Source: CAYVQA01 sp045119035
Lineage (GTDB): Bacteria; Bacillota_I; Bacilli_A; ML615J-28; CAG-313
DNA length: 17,598 nt
Assembly (NCBI GenBank): GCA_045119035.1
Contig: JBGVCU010000012.1
Span: 1 to 17,598, forward strand
Direction: 5' to 3'
The position numbers and the translations under genes are program-made. The notes under the pieces are model-generated. The model did no database searches. It was not told where the DNA came from and saw only the letters and a program-made list of their open reading frames with translations. Below, piece after piece: positions 1-9,670 of this stretch; within the stretch, counting starts at the first letter, position 1, and each line of letters opens with the position of its first letter.

Positions 1-501
1 TTGTTTTCCAGCTGTTAATCCAGTTTCAGTACATGTTGCAGGAACCGCAGGAATAGTTACTTCAGTATGACCTTTTGCAGGAACAACTTGTTGAGGAACA
101 GTAATTGTACCACAAACTGTACATTGTTTTCCAGCTGTTAAACCTGTTTCAGTACATGTTGCAGGAACTGCAGGAAGAATAGTTTCATTATGTCCTAAAG
201 CAGGAATAATATTTTGAGAAACAGTAATTACGTTACATACTGTACATTGTTTTCCTTCAGTTAATCCTTCTTCAGTACATGTTGCATCATAACCTGGAAG
301 TACGATTTCACTGTGACCTAAAGCAGGAATAATGTCTTGTTCAACAAATACATAATTACAACGTGAACAATGAGAACCTTCAGTTAAACCAGTTTCTGTA
401 CATGTTGGATCAACCGCATTATCAACTACTGTATTATGTCCTAATGCAGGAACTACAACGTTTGTACGAGATAATTCTGCATTACAGTAAGAACAATATA
501 C
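1..501 (-). repeat. 41-residue (123-nt) tandem Cys-module repeats at the C-terminal end of the giant protein
   Basis: Equivalent codons recur every 123 nt (for example at 7-9, 130-132, 253-255 and 376-378). Each module reads roughly as TCTETGLT, then GKQCTVC, then a hydrophobic stretch ending PALGH or PAKGH, giving three cysteines (C, CxxC) and one His per 41 residues. The two modules nearest the edge are almost identical at nucleotide level, and the most N-terminal one (around 480-560) has diverged. The Cys/His spacing could bind zinc or form disulfides. More copies may lie beyond the window. Confidence 0.85.
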
Positions 502-3500
502 AACTTCATCATATGAACCATCAACTGTACATTGAGGATCTACGATATTTTCTTTAACACTTGCACCACCAACATGAATATCAGCTCTATAATTACGAGT
601 TACAACACCATTTGCAACACTTTCAGTATATGTTTGACATTCAGCAGTTCCAGCAAATGCAATCTTATCACCTTCAGCAGAACCTTCTTCATAAGAAACA
701 GTTAAAGAATTTGTAACGTTTAATTTACCTGTAAAGTTAATTGCAGTTAGATCTAAAGTTCCTTTATAAACTGTAATTTCTTTTGAAGCATTATCCTTAA
801 CTGCTTGTTGAGCAGTTTCATAATATAAACCATATGTAGCAGCACTTGAATATGTAGTATACATGCTCCACTTAGTAGATGAATGAGCTAATGAAGCTTC
901 AAATCTGTCACCAGCTTCTGTGATAACAGCTCCACCAACAACTAAATATCCTTCAGCGTCAACGTATAAACCAACATCAGTTCTATTTTTATCAGTACCA
1001 AAAGTAAATTTACCAGCACCAGTAGTCATAAACATGAATGATTTAAATCTACCACCACTAATTACTCTGTGAGCTGTAGAATCTCCAGTACATTGAATAG
1101 GTTTATGGAATGTTCCACCAGTGATTTTCAACATTGCTTTTGTAAGAGAAAGTTGAGAATTAAATTCACCACCATTAATTAAAACATAAGGACAATATTG
1201 ACCACCATTTGATGCAGAACTACTGATAGCATAACTTCCATTAAATACACCGCCATTAATTGTAATCATTAATCTATCATATAAAGCAGTTGTACTCTTA
1301 TAATAAATACATGATTTACCTGTTGCATTAATACCACCAGGGTTAGTTGCATCAGCATTAATAGTTAAGCAAGAACTTGCAGCACGACCAGCACCTTCAG
1401 GTGTAATTACGATAGCGTGTTGACCACTAGCTGCTGTTAATGTATAAGTACCTAAATTTAAGATATGATGTTCTGTAGATTTAAGTGTAATAACATCTGT
1501 TAATGTAATATCTGTTAATAATGTTAATGTTGTATTATGTGTCCAATTAGCTAACGCTGCTTCCATTGTACCATATAATGTATTTCCAACTTTAACAATT
1601 GGATCTAATATATCAGTATATGAATCTACGTAAGAATCACCACATACTGAACATGTGTGAGTTGTATAACCTTGTTCATAACAAGTTGGAGCAGTAACAA
1701 CAGATTGATAACTATGTCCTAATGCAGGAACAACATCTTGTGCTACATAAATTTCACCACATTCAGCACAACGTTTACCTTCAGTTAAACCAGTTTGTGT
1801 ACAAGTTGGTGCAACTGCAGGAATAATTTCTTCTTTATGGAAAATATTAGTTTCAACAGTAATGTATGTACCATCATCAACTACATTCCAATTTCCATCA
1901 AATTCGCTTGCATATTTACTTAATACGCGAACTTCATTTTGACAAGTAACACCACCAGCAATAACTGAATAATCACCAACTAATGTGATATCACAATCAA
2001 TAGCAATGCTATTACCTGTAGGTCTATAACCTTCAACTGTTCCAACAACACTTTGTTGTTGATTACCAGTTGTTTCAACTTTTACACTTGAAGTAGAATC
2101 AATTGTAACTTCAATATCGCTATCATCAATAATGATTGCACTAAATGAATTCGTATCACTTGTATAAATATTCATAGAATATAAATCAGAGTTTACGATA
2201 TTTGCACTAGATCCTTTAGAATGACCAGATGCATCATCAGATTTAAAGTATAATAAGTTAAATCCGCTTAATGATGAATCAGTAATATCAATTTCTGTAT
2301 TTTCTGCAAATACAATAATTGCATAACCTGAATTTCCAGCATCAATTGTAGAATTAATTACTTGAACTGTAGAACCACTTCCAACACCAACAGTAATAGG
2401 TTGAGTATTATATGAAGCAGAAGCAATTAAGTTCATATTTTCAACAACTACATCACATGTAGCTCTTAAGTTAATGCAACGTCCCATAGCAGCATTATTT
2501 AAAATAGTACCATTTTTGAAAGTTACATCAGCTGTAGGTCTAAATGCTTTTTTAGTTGTAAATTCAACTGTATGTTGATTGAAATCAATTGTGATTTCTT
2601 TTGCGATAGCAAATCCATTAACATCACTAATTGTTACATCAGCGTATAATGTAATTGTATCACCATTTACTGCAGCTTGATATGCAGCATCTAATGAATC
2701 ATATGGATTATTTCCAATACCAGCAACAACACCACTGTAAGCTTCTAATACTGTAGATCCACATTCATCACAAATAAATTCTTTAAACCATTCGTTATTA
2801 ACAACTGTATATTTTACAAATGATAATACGTGACCATTAGTAAATGATGCTTTTACATATTTACCATCTTCTTCAATATCAGCATTATTTCCTGATAATA
2901 AAGAAGCATATTCTTTTAATACATATAATGTATTTGTACAAGGAACACCACCAGCTAATGCAGCATGATCACCAACAAGTGTAATAGTTGCATCAATTGT
3001 TACAACATAATTTCTTGGTTTAAATCCAGTAGTAGTACCAAGAACATTTTGTGTTTGGTCCCCTGTAGTTTCAACTGTAATTGATGATTGTTCATCAACT
3101 GTAACAGTAATTTCACCAGCTTCAACAGTAATAACGTTAAAGCTATTTGTATTAGTACTATCTACATATTTATTTAATGAATAAATATCTGTATTTTTAA
3201 TAGTTGCAGTTGATCCTGCAGAACTTCCAGATGCATCATCTTTAAAGTATAATGTATTCCATCCATTAATTGTAGAGTCTTCAACTACGATATCAGCTTT
3301 TGCAAATAAAATAATCGCATATCCTGAATCGCCAGCTTCAATTGTAGAATTAATTACTTGAACTGTAGAACCACTTCCAACACCAACAGTAATAGGTTGA
3401 GTTCCCCATGATGCAGAAGCAATTAAATTCATATTTTCAACAACAACGTCACATGTAGCTCTTAAATTGATACAACGTCCATTTACAGATTCATTTAGAA

Positions 3501-6500
3501 TTGTACCATTTTTGAAAGTTACATCAGCTGTAGGTCTAAATGCTTTTTTAGTTGTAAATTCAACTGTATGTTGATTAAAATCAATTGTGATTTCTTTTGC
3601 GATAGCAAATCCATTAACATCGCTAATTGTTACATCAGCATATAATGTAATTATATCACCATTTACTGCAGCTTGATATGCAGCTTCTAATGAATCATAT
3701 GGATTGTTTCCAATACCAGCTACAACACCTTCATGAGATGAAGTAAACAGATTAGAACATACACTACAAATTGAATGTTTAACCCAAGATCCATCAGCTA
3801 ATACTTCATAAGTATAAGTTGTAGGAGTATGAGGTAAAGTTTCACCTTCAGTTTCACCACAAACTGAACATGTTTGAGGAGCTGTACATGTAGCAGCAAC
3901 CCATTTATGATTATGAAGTTTAATACCATTTGAAGTTACATAACCTTCAACTGTATTACCAGGTAATTCAACTTCACCAAATAATTCTGTATAATTTTCA
4001 GCTGTGATTAATTCACCATCAGCGTTACAGTTTTCAATAATTACATCGTATCCAGGAGTAAGTGAAGATAAATCTAAATAGTATCCAACACCAACACCTT
4101 TACCAACGAATGTACATCCTTCAAAAGTTGTATATCCGTAAGGTTTAACTAAACAATCATATGGCCAACCATAACCATAAGTTGAATGATCAAATTTACA
4201 ATTTTCAAATACTACAGATTCAAATCCACCAGCAGTACTTGTCCATCCTGAGAATGTTGAATTAGTTGCAATTAAATCAATTCCAGGAAGTGTTGCATGT
4301 TCTGCAGTATTAAATCCATATAATACATCTTCAATAACATGAACGTTATCTAAAATAACATCTTCAGTTGGAGTATAACTTACGATAGCACGACAAGCTT
4401 TATCAATTGTTAAATCTTTAATTGTACCACCATAAGTAATAATACCATAATAATCACCCTTTGCATCAAATGTTAATGTGTGATTATTACCATAGAATGT
4501 TCCACCTCTTTGGTCTAAAGCAACTTTATTACCATAAGGAGCAGTATAAGCAGGAGCAATAACTAAATCACATAATAAATATGTATCATATCCATTACGT
4601 AAACCGTAATATAATTCTTCATATGTATCAGCGTAAACATTACCACATACGCATAATCCGTTTTGATCTACATTATGTCTTGCAGGAATTACTTCTTTAC
4701 CAGTAATTGCATCACATAATTCACAAACTTTATAATCTGTATATCCATCAGTATCGCATGTAGGTTCTAATCCAGTAGCAGCAACCCATTTATGAGTATG
4801 AACATTTAATCCATCAGTAGTTGCACTTTCTCCTGAACCAGTTGATGCTAATCTTACGTAACCGAATAAATCTTTATAATTTTCAGCAGTAACTTCTACA
4901 CCATCAACGTTACATCCTTCAATAACAACAGATAAACCTTGACTTACATAAGCAAAGTCTAAATAATAACCTGTATCAACACCTGTACCAATAAATGTAG
5001 AATTTTTAAATACAGTGTTAGTATAAGGTCTTAAATAACAGTCATATGGCCAACCATAACCGTATGTAGAATGATCAAATGTACAATTATCATATGTTAC
5101 AGTTGCAAATCCACCAGCAGTACTTGTCCATCCAGAAATTGTTGAGTTTGTAACTACTAAGTCAATTCCAGGAAGTGTAGCATATTCTGCTGTATTTAAT
5201 CCATATAAAACTTCTCCAATAACATGAACGTTATCTAAAATAACATCTTGATTAGGAGTATAACTTACGATAGCACGGCAAGCTTTATCAATTGTTAAAT
5301 CTTTAATTGTACCACCGTATGTAATAATTCCATAGTAATCACCAGAACCATAAATTGTTAATTTATGATTATTACCATAGAATGTTCCACCTCTTTGGTC
5401 TAAAGCAACTTTATTACCATAAGGAGCAGTATAATCAGCTGTGATAACTAAATCACATAATAAATATGTATCGTATCCATTACGTAAACCATAATATAAT
5501 TCTTCATATGTATCAGCGTAAACATTACCACATACACATAATCCGTTTTGATCTACATTGTGTCTTGCAGGAAGAACAACATAACCTTCAATAGTTCCAC
5601 AAACATTACATACTTTGTGTTCAGTATATCCATCTTGATCACAAGTTTCTGGTAATCCAGGAACAACTGTCCAATCATGAATATCAGTTCTTACATATTG
5701 ACATCCATCATTATTACATGTAGCATCACAAGCATCATCATAAGTATGACTAATTCCAACTACAACTTCATGACCACAAATTGAACAGTTAATTGGAGTT
5801 GAACAATCATTGTCATCTTCTTCAGCTACACAAACATGATCAGCATTAATAGCATGTAAAATTTGATTTTTGATATATTCATGACCAGCAGCGCTAGCAT
5901 GAGTTAATGCACTATTTGTATAAATAGCTTCTAAATATGTTGCTAAAGAAACTTCACCATTAGCTTGAATATGTTCATCTAAGAAAGTAACAGCATCTTT
6001 AACAGAAACATAAGTAACTTTTTCATTTGATAAAACTGCATGTGCTAAATTTTGAGCACTTGAAAGTTTTAAGAATGCTTCAAGATATTGATCGAAATCT
6101 AAATTAATATTAGTTCCATCCTCTAAAGTTATAGGATATTCCATTCCTCTTACTGGATTAAAGTATCCAATGATTACTAAATTCGCAGATGGGTTAATAT
6201 GTTTAATAGTTTCTAATAATTGAGTATAGTTAAGAGTATATCCTACATAACCATACATGAAGCTTTCAATTACTAAGCTTAATAATTCTTGAGTATTAAC
6301 ATTTTTACCAAGGAAGCTCATTTGTGCTGGAAGACCAACAACATCTAATCCTTTTTCAATTAACGCTAAAGCTTGTTCTACATATTGAACATTTTCTTGT
6401 CCAACATATCTTGACCAATCCATTTCATATGGAGTATCTAATTCACTTAAGTGTAATTTAATTTGTTGACCAACAAATGTAGAAATGTTTCCTCCACCAA

Positions 6501-8979
6501 TACTTAATGTAATTAAGTCAGCTTTTTGAATTTCAGATACATAAGTTCTACGAGCATCTTCAATTGTATCAAATTCACCATATGTGATTAAATTATTCAT
6601 TGTATAATCTAACGCAAATGCATCTGGTGTAAATGAAGGATTTAAGATCCATAGTAAATCTTCTGTTCTAAATCCACCCATACTTAATTGTTTATATTGG
6701 TTTTTAGCATTAGAACCAAATAATTCTTTTGCAATTTCATATGGTGCACTTCCATTTACGTAAGTGTTATAACCATAGTTTTTATAACCAGTTAAACCAT
6801 GACCAGTTAATTGACTATCACCTAATGAAACATAGTAAGAATTTTCATCAAAGATATATTTAGTAGTTGTTGCTTCAACTAAGATAGCTTCAACTTTAGC
6901 TTCAAGTTTTGCAAGTTCTTGTTTTGCAACAGCGATTAATTCTTCTTTAGTTAATGTTTTAAGTTCAGCATAGTATTGTTCAATTTTAGCGATATATCCA
7001 GGAAGTTCAGGATATTTAACTGATAATTCTTGGATCTTAGCTTCTAGCATTGCTTTAGCTTCTTGAACAGTTGGAAGTTCTCCAAATACAGATTCAACAG
7101 ATTGTTTTAAAATTTCAAATGCTCTTTGTAATTTAATTTCTTTATCAAATCCGCTTTCCATTGTATCAAAAATACTATTAGCAAGCATTTGATGTCCAGC
7201 TTCAGATGGGTGAACACCAGCACCAGCAGCAAACATCATACGAACAAATACATAAAGTAAATCTTGAACTTCAGGAGAATATAATTTAGCTGGATCCATG
7301 TTACCATTTTGATCCATAATTAAAGCACCTAAATTAAATCCTACTGTGCTAAATACTTCAAGTAATCCATTCATATCAATTGAATCTTTACCAGCAGCAA
7401 CAACGATTGCATCTCTTAATGTAGATGCAATACCATACATTGTTAAATAATTATTAACTACTGTTGGAAGATTTTGATCATATGGAACACCTTTTCTAGT
7501 TACTAACCAGTTAGCCATAATTTGACCAGCTACTTGTTGATCAGCTGGATCCATAATGTTACCAGTAAAGTTACCATCAGGATTATATTCTAAAGCATTG
7601 AAAGACCATGCGATTTGTTTCATAACTTCTTGGCTTCCACCAGCAAAGTTATCAGCTAAATCACCAGTCATTGTACTTAAGATGTTAGGATTAATTGAAC
7701 CACGTGAAATTTCATCAATGATTAAATCTAATTTTCCAACTTTTGTATAAGAAACATTTTCTAAAGAATAAGCAAATGTAGCAAGCCACATATTAGCAAG
7801 TTCAATTACTTTTCCATAAATGCTTCCAAAATCAATTAAAGTACCATTATAAGTGAATTTTAATCCTTCTTCTAAATTAATAGCAGGTACTAAAACAATT
7901 TTAGCATTAGGATTTAAACTTCTAATTAATTTAATTGATTCCATATAATTTGACATAAATCCAAATAAACCATAAGTATATGTTTGAACAATGTCAATAA
8001 CACTATCGTAATATTTATCATGAATTTCTTGACCAAACGCATTAATTACAATTTTTTCTAATGTTGGTTTGAAATTTGCATACATATCAACAAGTTCAGG
8101 ATGACTTGTTAAAATGTCACGTAAATCATAGTTATATTGAGTAGTATTTCCAATAGTAACTCCAAACATTGCTGATAAAGCTCTATAAATTGTAGTTTGA
8201 CTAGCTGTACCAAAGTTATTTGTACCAAGACCAATACTAATAACATCAGCATTAGAAATTGCATAAGTATAATCAGCACTAATTCTTGCAGCAGCTAAAT
8301 CGATATTACTATTAGCATTTGGATAATCTACATAGAATGATGAACTAGAATCAATAACACCATAAGTAGCTTTAACATTTTCTCTTAATTCTTTTGCATA
8401 TTCAGGAACGAACCCTTTAGCATCATTAAAAGTTAATGAATCAGCCCATTGGAAATATGCACTAGCATCAGCTCCAATATTAGAATCTCCAAAGAACATG
8501 TGAGCAGTATAACCATCTCCCATATATTCTCTGTCTAATAATAAACGTAATTCTTCTGGACGCATACCTGAAATAGACATATTAAGTAAATTAACATCTA
8601 ATCCAGTTTGTTGTTCTAATTTACCAGCAAGTAAACTAGGGTATGCTTCTGCAGCATTATTTAAATAACCAACGTTATTTCCACCACGTTGTTCAGTACG
8701 AGTAATAACAGGACCATCTTTTAATAAGCAGTTATTATCACATACATGACCAGGTTGGCTATGTTTTTGTTGACGAAGATAATAGTTTGATAATCCGTAA
8801 CCATTAGTTGTAGAATCACCTAAGGCAACATAATTAATTTCACCATCACCATCTACATCATATTGAATATGATTATTTGTTTGATCTGCTTCAACAGCAT
8901 TAGCATTTAGAGGTTGCACAACAGCAAAACCTAACACTAAGGTAAGAAGCAGGATAAATAATAGTTTAGTTTTTTTCAT
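1..8979 (-). CDS. Giant secreted protein with two SGNH-hydrolase-like domains, beta-helix repeats and Cys-rich modules (partial, C-terminus outside window)
   Basis: The frame stays open for 2993 codons from an ATG at 8977-8979, preceded by GAGGT seven bases upstream, to the window edge. Residues 1-28 form a signal peptide (MKKTK, hydrophobic core, likely cleavage after ANA), followed by an acidic DVDGDGE stretch. SGNH-like domain 1 has GDS (Ser56), Gly138, GTNN (252-255) and a His block at H590. SGNH-like domain 2 has GDS (Ser722), the GG of LSMGGF, GGGN (828-831) and H1027. A helical, Lys/Glu-rich linker (about 614-705) separates them. In both domains the residue three before the His is Ala (A587, A1024), where the family usually has Asp. 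Next come Cys-rich spacers, two 295-residue repeats (from 1102), two 332-residue repeats (from 1751), a beta-helix-like region (about 2466-2800) and 41-residue Cys modules. Family knowledge: SGNH enzymes are esterases or lipases. The substrate (glycan ester, lipid or none) cannot be told, and a structural or adhesive role is possible. The surface anchor, if any, lies outside the window. Confidence 0.9.
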   Translation of the reverse strand, partial: MKKTKLLFILLLTLVLGFAVVQPLNANAVEADQTNNHIQYDVDGDGEINYVALGDSTTNGYGLSNYYLRQQKHSQPGHVCDNNCLLKDGPVITRTEQRGGNNVGYLNNAAEAYPSLLAGKLEQQTGLDVNLLNMSISGMRPEELRLLLDREYMGDGYTAHMFFGDSNIGADASAYFQWADSLTFNDAKGFVPEYAKELRENVKATYGVIDSSSSFYVDYPNANSNIDLAAARISADYTYAISNADVISIGLGTNNFGTASQTTIYRALSAMFGVTIGNTTQYNYDLRDILTSHPELVDMYANFKPTLEKIVINAFGQEIHDKYYDSVIDIVQTYTYGLFGFMSNYMESIKLIRSLNPNAKIVLVPAINLEEGLKFTYNGTLIDFGSIYGKVIELANMWLATFAYSLENVSYTKVGKLDLIIDEISRGSINPNILSTMTGDLADNFAGGSQEVMKQIAWSFNALEYNPDGNFTGNIMDPADQQVAGQIMANWLVTRKGVPYDQNLPTVVNNYLTMYGIASTLRDAIVVAAGKDSIDMNGLLEVFSTVGFNLGALIMDQNGNMDPAKLYSPEVQDLLYVFVRMMFAAGAGVHPSEAGHQMLANSIFDTMESGFDKEIKLQRAFEILKQSVESVFGELPTVQEAKAMLEAKIQELSVKYPELPGYIAKIEQYYAELKTLTKEELIAVAKQELAKLEAKVEAILVEATTTKYIFDENSYYVSLGDSQLTGHGLTGYKNYGYNTYVNGSAPYEIAKELFGSNAKNQYKQLSMGGFRTEDLLWILNPSFTPDAFALDYTMNNLITYGEFDTIEDARRTYVSEIQKADLITLSIGGGNISTFVGQQIKLHLSELDTPYEMDWSRYVGQENVQYVEQALALIEKGLDVVGLPAQMSFLGKNVNTQELLSLVIESFMYGYVGYTLNYTQLLETIKHINPSANLVIIGYFNPVRGMEYPITLEDGTNINLDFDQYLEAFLKLSSAQNLAHAVLSNEKVTYVSVKDAVTFLDEHIQANGEVSLATYLEAIYTNSALTHASAAGHEYIKNQILHAINADHVCVAEEDDNDCSTPINCSICGHEVVVGISHTYDDACDATCNNDGCQYVRTDIHDWTVVPGLPETCDQDGYTEHKVCNVCGTIEGYVVLPARHNVDQNGLCVCGNVYADTYEELYYGLRNGYDTYLLCDLVITADYTAPYGNKVALDQRGGTFYGNNHKLTIYGSGDYYGIITYGGTIKDLTIDKACRAIVSYTPNQDVILDNVHVIGEVLYGLNTAEYATLPGIDLVVTNSTISGWTSTAGGFATVTYDNCTFDHSTYGYGWPYDCYLRPYTNTVFKNSTFIGTGVDTGYYLDFAYVSQGLSVVIEGCNVDGVEVTAENYKDLFGYVRLASTGSGESATTDGLNVHTHKWVAATGLEPTCDTDGYTDYKVCELCDAITGKEVIPARHNVDQNGLCVCGNVYADTYEELYYGLRNGYDTYLLCDLVIAPAYTAPYGNKVALDQRGGTFYGNNHTLTFDAKGDYYGIITYGGTIKDLTIDKACRAIVSYTPTEDVILDNVHVIEDVLYGFNTAEHATLPGIDLIATNSTFSGWTSTAGGFESVVFENCKFDHSTYGYGWPYDCLVKPYGYTTFEGCTFVGKGVGVGYYLDLSSLTPGYDVIIENCNADGELITAENYTELFGEVELPGNTVEGYVTSNGIKLHNHKWVAATCTAPQTCSVCGETEGETLPHTPTTYTYEVLADGSWVKHSICSVCSNLFTSSHEGVVAGIGNNPYDSLEAAYQAAVNGDIITLYADVTISDVNGFAIAKEITIDFNQHTVEFTTKKAFRPTADVTFKNGTILNESVNGRCINLRATCDVVVENMNLIASASWGTQPITVGVGSGSTVQVINSTIEAGDSGYAIILFAKADIVVEDSTINGWNTLYFKDDASGSSAGSTATIKNTDIYSLNKYVDSTNTNSFNVITVEAGEITVTVDEQSSITVETTGDQTQNVLGTTTGFKPRNYVVTIDATITLVGDHAALAGGVPCTNTLYVLKEYASLLSGNNADIEEDGKYVKASFTNGHVLSFVKYTVVNNEWFKEFICDECGSTVLEAYSGVVAGIGNNPYDSLDAAYQAAVNGDTITLYADVTISDVNGFAIAKEITIDFNQHTVEFTTKKAFRPTADVTFKNGTILNNAAMGRCINLRATCDVVVENMNLIASASYNTQPITVGVGSGSTVQVINSTIDAGNSGYAIIVFAENTEIDITDSSLSGFNLLYFKSDDASGHSKGSSANIVNSDLYSMNIYTSDTNSFSAIIIDDSDIEVTIDSTSSVKVETTGNQQQSVVGTVEGYRPTGNSIAIDCDITLVGDYSVIAGGVTCQNEVRVLSKYASEFDGNWNVVDDGTYITVETNIFHKEEIIPAVAPTCTQTGLTEGKRCAECGEIYVAQDVVPALGHSYQSVVTAPTCYEQGYTTHTCSVCGDSYVDSYTDILDPIVKVGNTLYGTMEAALANWTHNTTLTLLTDITLTDVITLKSTEHHILNLGTYTLTAASGQHAIVITPEGAGRAASSCLTINADATNPGGINATGKSCIYYKSTTALYDRLMITINGGVFNGSYAISSSASNGGQYCPYVLINGGEFNSQLSLTKAMLKITGGTFHKPIQCTGDSTAHRVISGGRFKSFMFMTTGAGKFTFGTDKNRTDVGLYVDAEGYLVVGGAVITEAGDRFEASLAHSSTKWSMYTTYSSAATYGLYYETAQQAVKDNASKEITVYKGTLDLTAINFTGKLNVTNSLTVSYEEGSAEGDKIAFAGTAECQTYTESVANGVVTRNYRADIHVGGASVKENIVDPQCTVDGSYDEVVYCSYCNAELSRTNVVVPALGHNTVVDNAVDPTCTETGLTEGSHCSRCNYVFVEQDIIPALGHSEIVLPGYDATCTEEGLTEGKQCTVCNVITVSQNIIPALGHNETILPAVPATCTETGLTAGKQCTVCGTITVPQQVVPAKGHTEVTIPAVPATCTETGLTAGKQ
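1801..3729 (-). repeat. Two tandem 332-residue (996-nt) repeats inside the giant protein
   Basis: Copy 1 begins at residue 1751 (3729, GVVAGIGNN) and copy 2 at residue 2083 (2733). The offset is 996 nt throughout: the stretch at 2342-2406 recurs without change at 3338-3402, and a segment near 2521-2640 recurs near 3517-3636. Each unit starts with a motif of the type SL(E/D)AAYQAAVNGDTITLYADV, then short beta-strand-rich segments with Asn/Gly turns. This pattern is typical of right-handed beta-helix surface proteins. Copy 2 loses similarity near 1800, where a Cys module takes over. Confidence 0.85.
3907..5676 (-). repeat. Two tandem 295-residue (885-nt) repeats inside the giant protein
   Basis: Tryptophans 1103, 1398 and 1693 lie exactly 295 residues apart and mark the unit boundaries. 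The first unit spans 5676-4792 and the second 4791-3907. Each unit carries a Cys module (TC..DGYT, VC..C, PARHNVDQNG, CVCGN), then a beta-helix-like stretch containing DQRGGTFYGNNH, KDLTIDKACRAIVSYTP, FDHSTYGYGWPYDC and TAENY..LFG. The units are close in sequence, with blocks identical or nearly so at nucleotide level (for example the one starting at 4638 against 5523), which indicates recent duplication or gene conversion. Confidence 0.85.
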
Positions 8980-9006
8980 ATTTATACCTCATCTATGAAA
9001 TTTGGC

Positions 9007-9040
9007 TGTAAAATTTTAGCATAAATTACAGCATTTTACA
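9007..9040 (-). other. Inverted repeat at the start of the giant gene's 5' leader
   Basis: TGTAAAAT at 9007-9014 and ATTTTACA at 9033-9040 form a perfect 8-bp inverted repeat around 18 bases, placed almost exactly at the predicted transcript start. It could be a 5' hairpin that stabilises a very long mRNA, or an operator overlapping the start site. The arms are AT-rich, so chance remains possible. Confidence 0.35.
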
Positions 9041-9045
9041 TATAT

Positions 9046-9074
9046 ATTATACAATTTTTTAATATTTTTCTCAA
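9046..9074 (-). promoter_or_regulatory. Sigma-A-type promoter of the giant surface protein gene
   Basis: On the minus strand, TTGAGA (9069-9074) and a perfect TATAAT (9046-9051) are separated by 17 bases. The expected transcript start near 9039 gives a leader of about 60 nt before the ATG at 8979. Confidence 0.75.
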
Positions 9075-9267
9075 GCAAAAGAATAATAAATCACATATAT
9101 TTCACAATATTTTATTTAAAAAATGAAAACATTTTCTATTTTCCATTTTTCTACATTTTATTCATCTTAATAAAAAATAAAAAAAACACATACATTATAA
9201 GTATATTTTATACATTATTGTTTAATGATTATTTCCTATACTTAAATCATTTATTTTAAATAAAAGA
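9075..9267. other. AT-rich intergenic stretch without recognisable features
   Basis: This is the rest of the 311-base gap between the giant gene and the small membrane protein gene. It consists of A and T runs with stops in all frames and no repeat or RNA structure that I can support beyond the promoter and terminator listed separately. Confidence 0.6.
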
Positions 9268-9292
9268 AAAGAAGTGTTACATACACTTCTTT
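9268..9292 (-). terminator. Rho-independent terminator of the PI-PLC operon
   Basis: A perfect 10-bp stem (AAAGAAGTGT at 9268-9277 with ACACTTCTTT at 9283-9292) closes a 5-base loop. On the minus strand it is followed by TTTTCTTTTATTT. The stem overlaps the TAA stop (9291-9293) of the membrane protein gene, so it ends that transcript immediately. Confidence 0.85.
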
Positions 9293-9668
9293 AACTAAAC
9301 TTATATTTTAAAAACTTAAATATACTATACAATCCCATTAACATAAAACAAACAAGACCAATATAGTTTGCTGTTGTAAGATATAAAATATAACTAATTA
9401 TTAATAAACCAAATTCTAAAAACACAAAATGTTTTTTTATAAAATCATTATTTCTGAATCTTTTAATAAATACAATTAGCACCATTAACAAATAACTAAG
9501 AGCTATAATAGTACGTAAAAAATATCTAACAAAGCCATTAAATGGGTTATCATATAATAAAAAATCTAAAGAAACAATTAATCTAATTTCTAAAAAAGCC
9601 ATTACAACAGATAAAATTAATATTAAAGAACAAACAAAATAATATAAAATATTAAACAACTTCTTCAT
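9291..9668 (-). CDS. Small multi-pass membrane protein, unknown function
   Basis: This is a 125-residue, very hydrophobic protein with about four predicted membrane segments (roughly residues 5-28, 50-68, 83-98 and 100-116) joined by short Lys/Arg-rich loops such as KRFRNNDFIKKH. No catalytic motif is visible and I do not recognise the family. The ATG is preceded by AAGGTG at good spacing. The gene starts two bases after the stop of the PI-PLC-like gene, so the pair is almost certainly co-transcribed, and a terminator overlaps its own stop. The operon suggests a role at the membrane beside the phosphodiesterase, but nothing in the sequence defines it. Confidence 0.8.
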   Translation of the reverse strand: MKKLFNILYYFVCSLILILSVVMAFLEIRLIVSLDFLLYDNPFNGFVRYFLRTIIALSYLLMVLIVFIKRFRNNDFIKKHFVFLEFGLLIISYILYLTTANYIGLVCFMLMGLYSIFKFLKYKFS

Positions 9669-9670
9669 AA

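Noticed and set aside
363..557. 64-codon plus-strand open frame
   Set aside because: It lies antisense inside the Cys-module repeats of the giant gene, with Leu/Gln/His-rich low-complexity content and no ribosome site.
7556..7750. 64-codon plus-strand open frame
   Set aside because: It is antisense to SGNH-like domain 1, whose minus-strand frame is continuous and motif-bearing.
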